Shown: positions 8,870-18,146, counted from the first letter of the stretch. The stretch: DNA of 64,000 bases from Streptomyces coacervatus (GCF_029223485.1 NZ_JARHTP010000001.1:620001-684000); one strand, 5' to 3'. Notes: generated from the letters alone by a model not told the origin. Made by a program: numbers and translations.

Positions 8870-10675
8870 CTACTGGACGAGTTCCCAGTCCTGCGAACCG
8901 TCCGTGAGCGCGGTCTGCAGAGTCAGCTGCGCCCCGGCGGTCGTGCCGGTCAGGTACAGGCTCGTGTTCTTGACGGACTGCAGTCTGTAGAACCCGTCGC
9001 TGGTCTTGACGAGGTTCCAGCTACCGGTGTTGCTGTTGTCGACCCACTGGCCGATCTTCTGACCGGCCGTGGCATTGCCGGTCCAGATGGCTGCCGCTCG
9101 GCCGCCCGACTTGTTCAGCAGGCTCACGCCGCCGCTCGGCTCGGTCGTCACGTGCCAGTACTGAGTGTCGGCGTTCGCCGCCGAGCCCGGGGCCTCCAGC
9201 CGTACGTCGGGAACATCCGCGTTGCCGATGTTCGCGTCGTTGGTCTTGTTGCCGGTGCCGATCACCTGGTCGGTCTTGCGGTTCACCAACTGGTAGTAGG
9301 CGCCGTCGGAGTGGCCGAGGTCGACCTCGGCGAACTTCAGGGTGGACGTGCCCTGGTTGTTGAGGATCACGATGCGGCCCGTGCTCGTGACGTACTGCAG
9401 ATTGCGGCTGTAGCCGGCCGCCGAGGTCGTCTGGTACTCCTTCCACGTGCCGTCGCTGCGCCCGCTGTCGTTGACCCAGACGTTGCCGCTGCCGGCCGAG
9501 TTGTAGACCAGGCGTCCGCCGGGCAGCCTGATGAGGACCGGGCTGCCGCTTGTCGCGAGGGCGTGGGAGCCAGTGTCGACCGGCAGTGAGGTGACGCCTG
9601 TGCCGGTGGCGGAGCCGAGGTAGAACTTCAGCGGGTTGTCGGCGATCACGTACCTGGTGTTGGCCCCTCCGCCCCAGTACTCGAAGGTCAGCATCCACTT
9701 GCCGTCCGCCGTGCGGACGACGTTTGCCATGCCCGGGCGGCCACCGCCGATCTCCGTCTTGCCGCCGCCCATGTCCTGGTTCAGCCCGGCGATGTCGACG
9801 ACGGTGGAGCTCCAAGCGGCACTCGTGCCGTCCCAGGTCCGGTGGGCGAGGATCTGGCCGTGCGAGTCCGTGGCGGTGTCGTTGGCGGGGTCCAGGGTGG
9901 CGGCGCCGGTGGTCGCGTTGAAGCCGGTGTAGTCGTTCTCGTCGGAGTAGTAGCAGACGAGTTGGCCCTTGTAGACCATCAGGTACGGCTCCCAGATGGG
10001 GTCCACCTGGTTGTTCGTGTTCGCGGCCGCGATGTTCTGACCGACGGCGCCTGCGCTGCCGCCCTGCCAGCCGCCGGTCGCGATGACGTTGACGACCTTC
10101 CACGTCGCGCCCTCGTCGGTGCTGGAGTACAGCGCGATGGCCACGTCCTTGCGGTCGCCGTCATTGGTGGGCGTCCAGTTCGGGTCGGCCGCCTTGTGCT
10201 CCTTGTAGTAGGCGTCGTCGCCCGACACGACGCCGGCGAGGAGGAGCGTGCCCTGCTTCAGGTTCCCGACGTCCTGGGGAAGCGTGTAGAGGTACGGGTT
10301 GGTCCAGTTGCTCGTGTACTTCGCGTACTGGGGGTCGCTGGAGAGGTACGCGGGAGCCTTGACCTCCGACAGCGCCTGCCAGGTCGTTCCGTGGTCGTCG
10401 CTCTTGTAGACCGGGATCGTCTGCCCGTCGGCGCTGCCCGTCGCTGTTACGACCGTCGACTTCTCGAACGACGCGACCAGCCGTCCGCTCGGCAGCTCCG
10501 CCGACTTCGGGTAGATCGCGCAGTTGCCGCGCCCCTTCAGGCATGGCTCGCTGCCGAGCTGGTAGAGAGTCCCGCCCGTCGGGTTGTACGCCTGTGCACT
10601 GACCATGGGTATTGCGAGGATCGCGGATGTAGCCGCGAAGGTTCCGAGGGCTCGTCCAAGCCTTCTTCTGTGCAT
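8870..10675 (-). CDS. Secreted GH93-like exo-alpha-1,5-L-arabinanase with ricin-type lectin domain
   Basis: 601 residues. Residues 1-29 are a signal peptide (basic MHRRR, hydrophobic core, cleavage near AQA). The next ~420 residues form a sialidase-like six-bladed propeller with Asp-box motifs YKSDDHGTTW (90-99) and YSSTDEGATW. The last ~145 residues (from AYYQLVNRKTDQVIG) form a ricin B/CBM13-like beta-trefoil that probably binds polysaccharide. GH93 enzymes release arabinobiose from linear arabinan; I choose GH93 over a plain sialidase because of the arabinose genes around it. GAGGAGGGG precedes the ATG, 23 bp after the GH42 gene, so it ends the ABC-GH42-GH93 transcription unit. The exact specificity is inferred. 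Confidence 0.75.
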   Translation of the reverse strand: MHRRRLGRALGTFAATSAILAIPMVSAQAYNPTGGTLYQLGSEPCLKGRGNCAIYPKSAELPSGRLVASFEKSTVVTATGSADGQTIPVYKSDDHGTTWQALSEVKAPAYLSSDPQYAKYTSNWTNPYLYTLPQDVGNLKQGTLLLAGVVSGDDAYYKEHKAADPNWTPTNDGDRKDVAIALYSSTDEGATWKVVNVIATGGWQGGSAGAVGQNIAAANTNNQVDPIWEPYLMVYKGQLVCYYSDENDYTGFNATTGAATLDPANDTATDSHGQILAHRTWDGTSAAWSSTVVDIAGLNQDMGGGKTEIGGGRPGMANVVRTADGKWMLTFEYWGGGANTRYVIADNPLKFYLGSATGTGVTSLPVDTGSHALATSGSPVLIRLPGGRLVYNSAGSGNVWVNDSGRSDGTWKEYQTTSAAGYSRNLQYVTSTGRIVILNNQGTSTLKFAEVDLGHSDGAYYQLVNRKTDQVIGTGNKTNDANIGNADVPDVRLEAPGSAANADTQYWHVTTEPSGGVSLLNKSGGRAAAIWTGNATAGQKIGQWVDNSNTGSWNLVKTSDGFYRLQSVKNTSLYLTGTTAGAQLTLQTALTDGSQDWELVQ

Positions 10676-10698
10676 GGCCCCTCCTCAGGGGAGATCGA

Positions 10699-12882
10699 TC
10701 ACGATGGGTTGGCTGCTTCGTGGGCCGACGTGCCGGCGGCGTCGGTGGAGACGAGGACGCGTACGTCCCAGGCGCCGAGGTCCAGCGCGGAGCCCGCGAA
10801 GATGGGGGCGCCCGTCAGGGCGTCGGACAGGTCCGCAGGGGCGGGGACGCTCGTGGGCTCCCAGCTCCAGTTGTGGACGATGTGGACACGGCGGCCGTCG
10901 GGTGAGGTTCCGGTGGTCGCGGTGACGGTCGCGGGCAGGTCGTGCCATCCGCTGCTCGGGGCCGGGGACAGCCACTCGGCCAGCGCCCGCGCGAGGTCGC
11001 GGCCCGGCACCGTGCCGACGCAGGTGATGCGGCCCTCTCCGTGGCGGCGGGTGGTGAGGGCGGGCCAGCGGCCGTAGTGCGGGTGCTCGTAGGTGGCGAG
11101 GACCTCGGAGTCAACGGCTGCGAGGCCCTCGATCCATTGCGTGGCCGTGGCCTCTGCGGGCACCTCGAACGGGCTGCCGGGCACGGCGCGGACCGGGACG
11201 TCGCGTGTGAGGTTGCCGAACTCGTCGTACTGGATGCCCGCGGCCGCCACGAGCCGTCCGGGTGTCGGCTCGTGCCGGGCGCGTGCCTCGTGGTCGGCGT
11301 AGCCGGTGCGGGGGCCGAGGACCAGGTGGCCGCCGGCGTGGGCGTATGCCTCCAGCCACTCGAGTGTGGAGTCGTCGACGACGTAGAGGGCCGGGGCGAC
11401 CAGGACGGGGTGGCGCCGTACAGCCTCCTGCGGCGTCATCCCCGCCCGCTCGCCGTGCGGATCGTGCAGTTGGCGGGCGTGGACGATGCGGACCTGGCGG
11501 CCCGCGTCGAAGGCGCCGCGGTAGAAGGGGTCGAAGAACCGGTGGTATGCGGCGGCGTCCGGTTCGCCGTCGGCGGTCGCGAGTGGCGGGTACTTCTGCA
11601 TCAGCCACTTGCTCGGCATCGAGTAGACCATTGTGATGTCCGCGTCCGGCTCAAGACCGGCGACCAACGGGCCGGCGGTGTCGAACTCGGCGCCGAGACG
11701 GGCCAGTTCGGCATAGGTACGGCCGGGCAGGCCGCTGTGTGGAAGGACTCCGCCCCAGTAGGTCTCCGCGCCGAAGCGCAGGGTCTGCCACTGCCAGTAC
11801 TCGATCATGCGGGCCCCGCGGCCGACGAGAGCCCAGGCGGCCTGGCGCCACTGGCCGTCGTAGCCGGGCCGGTTGTCCCAGGCGAAACCGATGCTCTGGG
11901 CGTTGGTCTCCGTGACGAGGAACGGCTCCTGCCGGGAGGAGAACATCCAGTCGGCGGTCTGGTACATCGACCACACGCCGGTGGTCTTCCACTTCTGCTC
12001 GTGGGCGTCAGGAGTGGGGTCGGGCAGGAGCAGGCCGTCCTGCATGTCGTAGTACGGGTTGCCGGAGGCAATGTCGAGGCGGTCCGACATCTCGTCGTCC
12101 TCCACCCCCTGGCGGGTGTACGAGATGCAGGTGGTGACGAACTGGCCGGGCTGGGCGTACTCGCGGACGATGTCGGCCTGCCAGCCGATGAACTCGGTGA
12201 CCTGGCGCGCCTGGAACTCCCGCCAGGCGACGTCGTATTGAGGCTGCTCGTTGCCGTCCGGCGTCCACAGGTCGGCCCAGGTCGACAGGCGGTGCGACCA
12301 GTAGACCAGGCCCCACTCACGGTTCAGGGTCTCGACGTCCCCGTACTTCTCCCGCAAGTGGTCCACGAAGCGCTGGAAGACGCCATTGTTGTGGAGGAGG
12401 TGCAGGCCCGGCTCGTTGTCCACCTGCCAACCGATGACCGCCGGGTGGTCGGCGTACCGGGCCACCATCTTGCGGATGATCCGCTCGGCGTGGAAGCGGA
12501 ACGCGGGGTGGGTGAAGTCGATCTCCTGACGGGCGCCCCAGCCGAGGCGCCGGCCGGTGGCGTACTCGGCGGTGATCTCCGGGTACAGGCGGACCAGCCA
12601 CTGCGGGGCGGCATAGGTCGGAGTGCCGATGATGACGGAGATGCCCCGCTCGTGAGCGCCGTCGAGGACGGGCTGGAGCCAGTCGAGGTCGAACCGGCCG
12701 TTCTCCGGTTCCCAGGTCGACCACACCGACTCGCCGACCCGGATCACGGTGAAGTGCGCCTCGGCCATCAGGTCCAGGTCGGTCTTGAGTCGTTCGTCGG
12801 GCTGCATGGTGGAGCCGTAGGCAGGCGCGTACTCGTGGTAGTACGCGGCACCGAACAGGACACGGGCAGGCAGAGCCGCCAT
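10699..12882 (-). CDS. GH42 family beta-galactosidase-like glycosidase
   Basis: 727 residues, standard for GH42. The TIM barrel starts at LFGAAYYHEY. The acid/base Glu157 lies in WQVDNEPG and the nucleophile Glu325 in LVTETNAQS. The trimerisation and C-terminal beta domains follow. No signal peptide, so it acts in the cytoplasm on imported oligosaccharides. GH42 enzymes cleave beta-galactosides, and some act on alpha-L-arabinopyranosides. Together with an exo-arabinanase and araBAD, this points to arabinogalactan or galacto-arabino-oligosaccharides, which is inference. GGAGG lies 9 nt before ATG 12882. The gene is 46 bp downstream of the second ABC permease gene. Confidence 0.9.
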   Translation of the reverse strand: MAALPARVLFGAAYYHEYAPAYGSTMQPDERLKTDLDLMAEAHFTVIRVGESVWSTWEPENGRFDLDWLQPVLDGAHERGISVIIGTPTYAAPQWLVRLYPEITAEYATGRRLGWGARQEIDFTHPAFRFHAERIIRKMVARYADHPAVIGWQVDNEPGLHLLHNNGVFQRFVDHLREKYGDVETLNREWGLVYWSHRLSTWADLWTPDGNEQPQYDVAWREFQARQVTEFIGWQADIVREYAQPGQFVTTCISYTRQGVEDDEMSDRLDIASGNPYYDMQDGLLLPDPTPDAHEQKWKTTGVWSMYQTADWMFSSRQEPFLVTETNAQSIGFAWDNRPGYDGQWRQAAWALVGRGARMIEYWQWQTLRFGAETYWGGVLPHSGLPGRTYAELARLGAEFDTAGPLVAGLEPDADITMVYSMPSKWLMQKYPPLATADGEPDAAAYHRFFDPFYRGAFDAGRQVRIVHARQLHDPHGERAGMTPQEAVRRHPVLVAPALYVVDDSTLEWLEAYAHAGGHLVLGPRTGYADHEARARHEPTPGRLVAAAGIQYDEFGNLTRDVPVRAVPGSPFEVPAEATATQWIEGLAAVDSEVLATYEHPHYGRWPALTTRRHGEGRITCVGTVPGRDLARALAEWLSPAPSSGWHDLPATVTATTGTSPDGRRVHIVHNWSWEPTSVPAPADLSDALTGAPIFAGSALDLGAWDVRVLVSTDAAGTSAHEAANPS

Positions 12883-12928
12883 GGGGGGAAACCTCCGAGG
12901 AAACGGGAAGTGGTACGAGGAGTGCGCG

Positions 12929-13864
12929 TTACTGCTTGACGCCGCCGGTGGCCAGGCCGCTCTGCCAGTACCGCTGGAGCATCAGGAAGGCCAGGACGAG
13001 CGGGATGATCGAGATCAGGGAGCCGGTCACGACGAGGGCGAGCATGTCGCTGCTGGCTCCGGCGCCGCCGTTCTGGGCCTGGTCGGCCCAGCGGGAGAGC
13101 CCGACCGTGATGGGGTACAGGTTCGGGTCGTTGAGCATGATCAGCGGCAGGAAGTAGTTGTTCCAGGTGGCGACGAGGGTGAAGAGGATGACGGTCACCA
13201 GGCCCGGCGCGAGGAGCCGCAGCGCGATCGTGGTGAAGATCCGGAGTTCTCCGGCGCCGTCCATGCGGGCGGCCTCGATGAGGCTGTCAGGGACGGCGTC
13301 CTCGGCGTAGATCCGCATGAGGTAGAGGCCGAACGGGCTGATGAGGGACGGCAGGATCACCGCCCACGGGGTGTTGACCAGGCCCGCCTTGGCGAAGAGG
13401 AGGTAGGTGGGGATCGCCAGGGCGGTGGTCGGGATCATGATCGCGCCGAGGACCAGGTTGAAGGCCGCGCCGTGACCGCGGAAGCGGTACTTGGCGAACC
13501 CGTATCCGGCCGCCGCCGCGAGCAGCGCGGCGCCGAGCGCGCTCACCCCGGCGTACAGGACCGTGTTGAGCAGCCAGCGCCCGAACACGCCGTCGTCCTG
13601 GGTGAAGGTGGCCCTGATGTTCGACAGGAGTTGCGGGGCGTGCGAGAACCACAGGCCGAAGGTGTTGAACAGGTCCTGGGTGCTCTTGGTCGAGGCGACC
13701 AGCAGCCAGAACAGCGGGAGCAGGAAGTACGCCAGGACGGCCAGCATGGCGATCGTGAGCGGGGTGCTGCGGCGGCGGGCCGACGGCCGGCGCCGCGGGC
13801 GGGCCTCGGCGGGCAGCCCCTTCGGCGCGGAGGGGGCCGAGGCGGTGGGCGTCACGGTGGTCAT
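12929..13864 (-). CDS. Carbohydrate ABC transporter permease (MalG-like)
   Basis: 311 residues with about six membrane segments. It has the inner-membrane permease signature EAARMDGAGELRIFTTIALRL (EAA loop), which contacts the ATPase subunit, and the family ending LQRYWQSGLATGGVKQ. The N-terminal ~35 residues are a basic, Pro/Ala-rich cytoplasmic tail. The ATG at 13864 overlaps the stop of the first permease gene (ATGA), so the two are translationally coupled. It works with the other permease and the lipoprotein at 14775. No ATPase gene is present; Streptomyces CUT1 importers normally share the MsiK ATPase encoded elsewhere. Confidence 0.9.
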   Translation of the reverse strand: MTTVTPTASAPSAPKGLPAEARPRRRPSARRRSTPLTIAMLAVLAYFLLPLFWLLVASTKSTQDLFNTFGLWFSHAPQLLSNIRATFTQDDGVFGRWLLNTVLYAGVSALGAALLAAAAGYGFAKYRFRGHGAAFNLVLGAIMIPTTALAIPTYLLFAKAGLVNTPWAVILPSLISPFGLYLMRIYAEDAVPDSLIEAARMDGAGELRIFTTIALRLLAPGLVTVILFTLVATWNNYFLPLIMLNDPNLYPITVGLSRWADQAQNGGAGASSDMLALVVTGSLISIIPLVLAFLMLQRYWQSGLATGGVKQ

Positions 13865-14772
13865 GCGGTCCTCCTGCGGTTCGCCGTGAGCAGGAAGGCG
13901 TACGACACGATCACGATGACCAGCCCGAGGATGAAGGACACCGTGGCCGCGTAGTTGGTCTGCTGGCTGATGAAGGCGACGGAGTAGGCGTAGAGGTTGG
14001 CGGTGTAGGAGCTGTCGATGACGTCCGGTGCGACCTTCATCAACAGGTTGGGTTCGTTGAAGAGCTGGAAGCTGCCGATCACCGAGAACAGCAGGGTGAG
14101 GGTCAACGCCGGGCGCAGTGCGGGGAGTTTGATGGACCAGGCGATGCGCCAGGCTCCGGCGCCGTCCATGGCGGCCGCTTCGTAGAGCTCGCCGGGGATG
14201 GTACGCAGGGCCGCGTACAGGATGATCATGTTGTAGCCGACGAACTCCCAGGTCACGATGTTTGCGAGGCTGCCGAGCATCCAGCTGTCGCTGAGGAAGT
14301 GCGGGGTCGGCAGGTGGAGATGGCGGCTGATCTGGGCGAAGGGGCCGAAGTCGGGACCATAGAGGTAGCCCCACATGAGGGTGGCGATCACGCTCGGGAC
14401 GGCGTACGGCACGAAGATGCCGAGCCGGATCACCCGCGCCAGCCGCAACAGACCGCTGTCCAGGGCGAGCGCGAAGAACAGGGCCAGCAGCAGCATCACG
14501 GGGACCTGGATGACGAAGAACAGCGCTACGTGGCCTATGCCCTTGAGGAGTTGCGGGTCCTTGAGGGCCGTCACGTAGTTGTCCAGGCCGACGAACGTCG
14601 AGCCGCCGATCAACCGTTCCTGGAAGAGGCTCAGGTAGGCGGCGTAGCCGAGCGGGGCGAGGAAGAGCAGCAGGAACAGCGCCATGAACGGGGCGATGAA
14701 CAGGGCTCCTGCCGCGCCGTGGCGCATGCGGGGTGGGGACTTGGTGCGGGCGTCCGCTGTGGTGGTGGCCAT
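13861..14772 (-). CDS. Carbohydrate ABC transporter permease (MalF-like)
   Basis: 303 residues with six predicted membrane spans. The first is AAGALFIAPFMALFLLLFLAPLGY, and the EAA loop is EAAAMDGAGAWRIAWSIKLP. ATG 14772 lies two bases after the stop of the substrate-binding gene, and CATT-type spacing to a GGGAGG-rich end of that gene supports it. The open frame upstream belongs to the preceding gene's sequence read in another frame. This is a CUT1 sugar importer membrane subunit, partner of the MalG-like protein. The cluster context suggests arabino- or galacto-oligosaccharides as cargo. Confidence 0.9.
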   Translation of the reverse strand: MATTTADARTKSPPRMRHGAAGALFIAPFMALFLLLFLAPLGYAAYLSLFQERLIGGSTFVGLDNYVTALKDPQLLKGIGHVALFFVIQVPVMLLLALFFALALDSGLLRLARVIRLGIFVPYAVPSVIATLMWGYLYGPDFGPFAQISRHLHLPTPHFLSDSWMLGSLANIVTWEFVGYNMIILYAALRTIPGELYEAAAMDGAGAWRIAWSIKLPALRPALTLTLLFSVIGSFQLFNEPNLLMKVAPDVIDSSYTANLYAYSVAFISQQTNYAATVSFILGLVIVIVSYAFLLTANRRRTA

Positions 14773-14774
14773 CG

Positions 14775-16178
14775 TCAGCCTCCCTTGACCGTGAAGCCCT
14801 GGCTCTTGGCGAAGGTCGTGATGCGCGACTGCCAGGAACCGAGCGCGCGGACGGTGTCGGTCTTGTCGGCGAGGGACTTGCCGACGGTCTCGGTCCAGTC
14901 GGTGGCCACCCGGTCGAGGAACGGCGGCCACTGGAAGGCGGGGTCGACCTGGGCGCTGATGTCGGCGAAGACCTGGTTGACCTTCTGGCCGCCGTAGAAG
15001 GCGGGCGCGTCACCGAGGAAACTCGCCTCGCCGAGCAGGGTCTTGGTCGCCGGGAAGAAGAACTGCTCGGTGGCGAACATCTTGGCGCTGGCGGGGTCGC
15101 TGTTGAGGAACTGCGCGAACACCGCTGCCTGGATCGGGTTCTTGGTGGAACGGATGACCGCGGTGGTCGAGCCGCCCCAGTTGCCGGAGCTGGGCTTCGC
15201 GGCGTCCCACTGCGGGAGCGGGGCCGCGCGCCACTTGCCGGCCGTGGCCTTGGCGGAGCCGGAGAGGAAGGCCGGGCCCCAGGCGCCGGTGAGCCAGGTG
15301 GCGTACTTGCCCTTGTTGAGGGCCGCGTACCAGGAGTCGGTGAAGTCCGGCTCGACGCCGATCACTCCGTCCTTGGCGAGGGTGCCCCAGTACTGGCCGA
15401 GCTTCTGCGAGACGGTGTCGTCGACGCTGACGGTGATGTCGCTCTTGCCGGAGGTGACGTACGGCTTGGCGCCCGCCTGCCAGAGCAGGCCGTGCCAGGC
15501 GGCGACCTGGTTCGCGGCGAGGTTGGTGAGGTAGACGTTCGGGTCGGCCTTGTGCAGCTTGCGGGCCGCCGCGGCGAACTCGTCCCAGGTGGTGGGGACT
15601 TGGATGCCGTGCTTGTCGAAGATGTCCTTGCGGTACAGCATGCCCATCGGGCCGGTGTCCTGCGGGATCGCCCAGATCTCGCCCTTCGTGCCGCTGACCT
15701 GGCCCCAAGTCCAGTCCACGAACGTGGACTTGAGTGCGGAGGCGCCGTAGGGCCGGAGATCCAGCAGGCTGTCGGTGATGGTGAAGGTCGGGATGGCCTG
15801 GAACTCCATCTGCACCATGTCCGGGGCGCCGCTGCCCGCCTTGAGGGCCGTGCGCAGCTTGGTGTACTGGGGCGTGCCCTGACCGGCGTTGACGACCTTG
15901 ACCTTGACGGCCGGGTACTTCTTCTCGAAGAGCGCGATCTCCTTGTCGATGTTCGGGACCCAGGTCCAGAACGTCAGCTGGGTCGGGGTCTTCATGGCCT
16001 TGTCGATGTCGGCCTGGCTGACCGGCTTGGTGGCGGAGCCGCTCGTACCGCCGCTGTCACCGCCGCCGCAGGCGGACAGCATGCCGGCCAGGGACAGCGC
16101 GCCGGTGGCGGCGAGGAAGCCCCGCCGACTCAGGGACGAGGAGGAGGCGGACATGGATGTGGACGTGATTCTGGGCAT
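14775..16178 (-). CDS. ABC transporter substrate-binding lipoprotein (sugar)
   Basis: 467 residues, extracellular solute-binding family 1. The signal has an RR motif (LSRRGFLAATGALSLAGML) and a lipobox LSAC, so the mature protein is an anchored lipoprotein that may use Tat. The core reads LTFWTWVPNIDKEIALFEKKYPAVKVKVV, typical of CUT1 binding proteins. I choose ATG 16178, since GGGAG lies 8 nt upstream; the ATG at 16193 has no ribosome-binding site. First gene of a five-gene unit (binding protein, two permeases, GH42, GH93). The 14-bp arabinose operator is not visible in its promoter region. Confidence 0.9.
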   Translation of the reverse strand: MPRITSTSMSASSSSLSRRGFLAATGALSLAGMLSACGGGDSGGTSGSATKPVSQADIDKAMKTPTQLTFWTWVPNIDKEIALFEKKYPAVKVKVVNAGQGTPQYTKLRTALKAGSGAPDMVQMEFQAIPTFTITDSLLDLRPYGASALKSTFVDWTWGQVSGTKGEIWAIPQDTGPMGMLYRKDIFDKHGIQVPTTWDEFAAAARKLHKADPNVYLTNLAANQVAAWHGLLWQAGAKPYVTSGKSDITVSVDDTVSQKLGQYWGTLAKDGVIGVEPDFTDSWYAALNKGKYATWLTGAWGPAFLSGSAKATAGKWRAAPLPQWDAAKPSSGNWGGSTTAVIRSTKNPIQAAVFAQFLNSDPASAKMFATEQFFFPATKTLLGEASFLGDAPAFYGGQKVNQVFADISAQVDPAFQWPPFLDRVATDWTETVGKSLADKTDTVRALGSWQSRITTFAKSQGFTVKGG

Positions 16179-16193
16179 GGTGAACTCCCGCAT

Positions 16194-16544
16194 GTGGCGA
16201 AGATGGCGGCACGCCTGACAAGGGCGTGTGGAGCGTGGTGGAGGAGGGGCGCAGATGCGCCGACCGAGGCTCGAACGCCGACAGGGCCGGGTACGCGTCC
16301 TCGTGGACCGGGGCCGACGACTCTTCCGTATGCGGAAGTGGCGGTCGCGGCCGAAGAAGAAGGTGACGAACCAGAGGCTGAGACGGTGTTGGAACCTGGC
16401 TCAGTGCCTGCTGGGTTCAGGAACGACCCTGCGCCGATCGCGTAGCGAGGGTGTTCGGAGGGGCGGGGCATGACCGGAACAAGCGGCTCGTCCTTGGGTC
16501 ACGCGCCGACCTTGCGCTCTTGCGGTCTGGGCTGACTGGGGGTG
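16194..16544. other. Promoter region of the ABC-GH42-GH93 unit
   Basis: 351 bp without a gene, between the LacI-family stop and the binding-protein start. It holds the inverted repeat at 16323-16338. I found no copy of the TGACTGCGCAGTCA operator here, so this unit may be controlled by another factor or by a diverged site. No convincing terminator for the LacI gene was seen. Confidence 0.5.
16323..16338. promoter_or_regulatory. Inverted repeat, candidate operator of the ABC unit
   Basis: CTTCCG-TATG-CGGAAG, 6-bp perfect arms and a 4-bp centre, 145 bp upstream of the binding-protein start. Position and symmetry suit a repressor or activator site, but the sequence differs from the araB operators. 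A weak intrinsic hairpin is an alternative. Confidence 0.35.
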
Positions 16545-17696
16545 TCAGTGGTGGGTGGACGGGCCTCCGTTCGGAAGTGGGGGATGGTGCGCGCCCCCGC
16601 GGGAACGGGCGGCGGTGCGTCCGCCGCGGGCCGGGGTCGTCCGGCTCGGCGGTGGCGCGGTCGAGGAACGGACAATGAGGTCGACCGGCGGGGGGCTCGA
16701 CGGCAAGGGAGCTGCGCTCGGGTTCTCGATGGCGTGCACCAGACGCTTGAGTCCTTCCTGCGCCACGGCGTCGAACGGTTGCCGTACGGTCGTCAGCGGC
16801 GGGGTCACGTAGGCGGCGACCGGGATGTCGTCGAAGCCAACCACGCTGACGTCCTCCGGGACACGCAGACCGGCCTCCACCAGCGCGCGGATCAGACCGA
16901 TCGCCATGTCGTCATTGGCGGCGAAAACCGCAGTGACGTCACTGTTCTCGGCCAGTTCGCGTCCCGCCCGGTACCCGGACGCGGCGGACCAGTCGCCCTC
17001 GACGACCGGCGGGACGGGCCTGCCGTGTGCGGTCAGAGTGGCCCGCCATCCTTCGAGGCGATCCCGGGCGGCAAACCACCGTTGCGGACCCGCCAGGTGA
17101 TGAACCGTCAGATGTCCGAGATTCAGCAGATGCTCGGTGGCGGTGTGTGCCATCAAGTCGGCGCCGTCTCCCGCGGTCAACACCAGGGGCGCGGCGGCCG
17201 GTGAGGGCGCACCGAGGACGAGGACCGGTATGTCGAGGCGTAGGGAAGTGCTCCCATCGCCTCCTGCGGCACCCTCTTCGTCGATCGGCTCGGAGATGAC
17301 GATGCCGTCCACGCCCTGATCGAGGAGCGAGTCCACGGCACCGGCCATACCCGCCGGGTCGCCTTCCATCGTGTTGACCACGCGCAGGGCGTAGCCCGTG
17401 TCCCGTACGACCCGCTCGACACCCATGAGGAGCGACGCGGGTCCGTACAAGGCCGTGCCCAGCGTCACCACGCCGATTGAGCGGGTGCGTCCGGAGGCCA
17501 GCGCCCGGGCGGCGTTGTTGCGTCGGTAGCCGAGCTCTTCGGCCGCTTCGAGGACGCGCCGGCGTACCTCGGCGGAGACGTACTGCTCGTCGTTGAAGAC
17601 CCTTGACACCGTCTTCTGCGAGACCCCGGCCAGGCGGGCCACGTCCACGCTGCGCGGAGCCGCGGTGTTCCCGCTCCGTCCCGTCCCTCGCGTCAT
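16545..17696 (-). CDS. LacI family transcriptional regulator, probable arabinose repressor
   Basis: 383 residues. The N-terminal helix-turn-helix and hinge read VDVARLAGVSQKTVSRVFND, then RRRVLEAAEELGYRRNNAARALASGR, the standard LacI-family segment. A periplasmic-binding-protein-like sugar domain follows (IGVVTLGTALYGPASLLMG, VSVVGFDDIPVAAYVTPPLTTVRQP). The C-terminus has an unusual ~35-residue Pro/Arg/His-rich tail after the normal end near VDLIVRSS. Operators at 17751-17791, just upstream of its own start, match the pair before araB, so it probably represses itself and araBAD and responds to arabinose or a derivative. The name AraR would suit, but function is inferred from shared sites. Confidence 0.85.
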   Translation of the reverse strand: MTRGTGRSGNTAAPRSVDVARLAGVSQKTVSRVFNDEQYVSAEVRRRVLEAAEELGYRRNNAARALASGRTRSIGVVTLGTALYGPASLLMGVERVVRDTGYALRVVNTMEGDPAGMAGAVDSLLDQGVDGIVISEPIDEEGAAGGDGSTSLRLDIPVLVLGAPSPAAAPLVLTAGDGADLMAHTATEHLLNLGHLTVHHLAGPQRWFAARDRLEGWRATLTAHGRPVPPVVEGDWSAASGYRAGRELAENSDVTAVFAANDDMAIGLIRALVEAGLRVPEDVSVVGFDDIPVAAYVTPPLTTVRQPFDAVAQEGLKRLVHAIENPSAAPLPSSPPPVDLIVRSSTAPPPSRTTPARGGRTAARSRGGAHHPPLPNGGPSTHH

Positions 17697-17750
17697 GGTG
17701 TCTCCTGATGGCCGGATGTACGGGCCGATGATGTCAGAACCGTCAGCGAC

Positions 17751-17791
17751 TGGCTATGCAGTCTGTCTGCGCAGTCATGTCTACGCAGTCA
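17751..17791. promoter_or_regulatory. Tandem operators upstream of the LacI-family gene
   Basis: TGTCTGCGCAGTCA (17764-17777) is followed directly by TGTCTACGCAGTCA (17778-17791). A weaker third unit, TGGCTATGCAGTCT, lies at 17751-17764. The second unit is identical to the second unit before araB (8765-8778). The block begins 55 bp upstream of the regulator's start codon, a position that suits autoregulation. Confidence 0.8.
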
Positions 17792-18146
17792 TAAGGCTGC
17801 CGTCAAGAGTTCGGAACGCATCTGTAACTTCGAACCCGGTGCGGCGCGGTGCGCGCGGTATCTCGGTCGGTGGGATGTGTCTCCGTGGGGCAAGGCGCTT
17901 CGGAGCGCAGTGCCTTGAGTGCGGTGGCTGTGCGGGCAGAGGGGCGCGTCATAACTGCGGGTGCGTGGTTCGGTGCCGAGGGCGCTGTCGATGCCGGAAC
18001 TGACGCAGGTGAGCGCTGACCTGGCCGGCGGGTGGGGCGCATCGGAGTCGACTCGGGGAAGCGGCCGGGGGGCGCGTAGTAGTCCTGGCCGTCATGTTCA
18101 AGTGCCTTCGCGCCCGGCTCGGCCCGCCCGGCCGCGCTCGTCGGAA
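17792..18146. other. Gap without a recognisable gene
   Basis: 355 bp between the arabinose operators and the end of the TetR gene. I see no reading frame with a ribosome-binding site and no strong hairpin. The operators could in principle also drive rightward transcription, but nothing recognisable is downstream on that strand. Confidence 0.4.
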
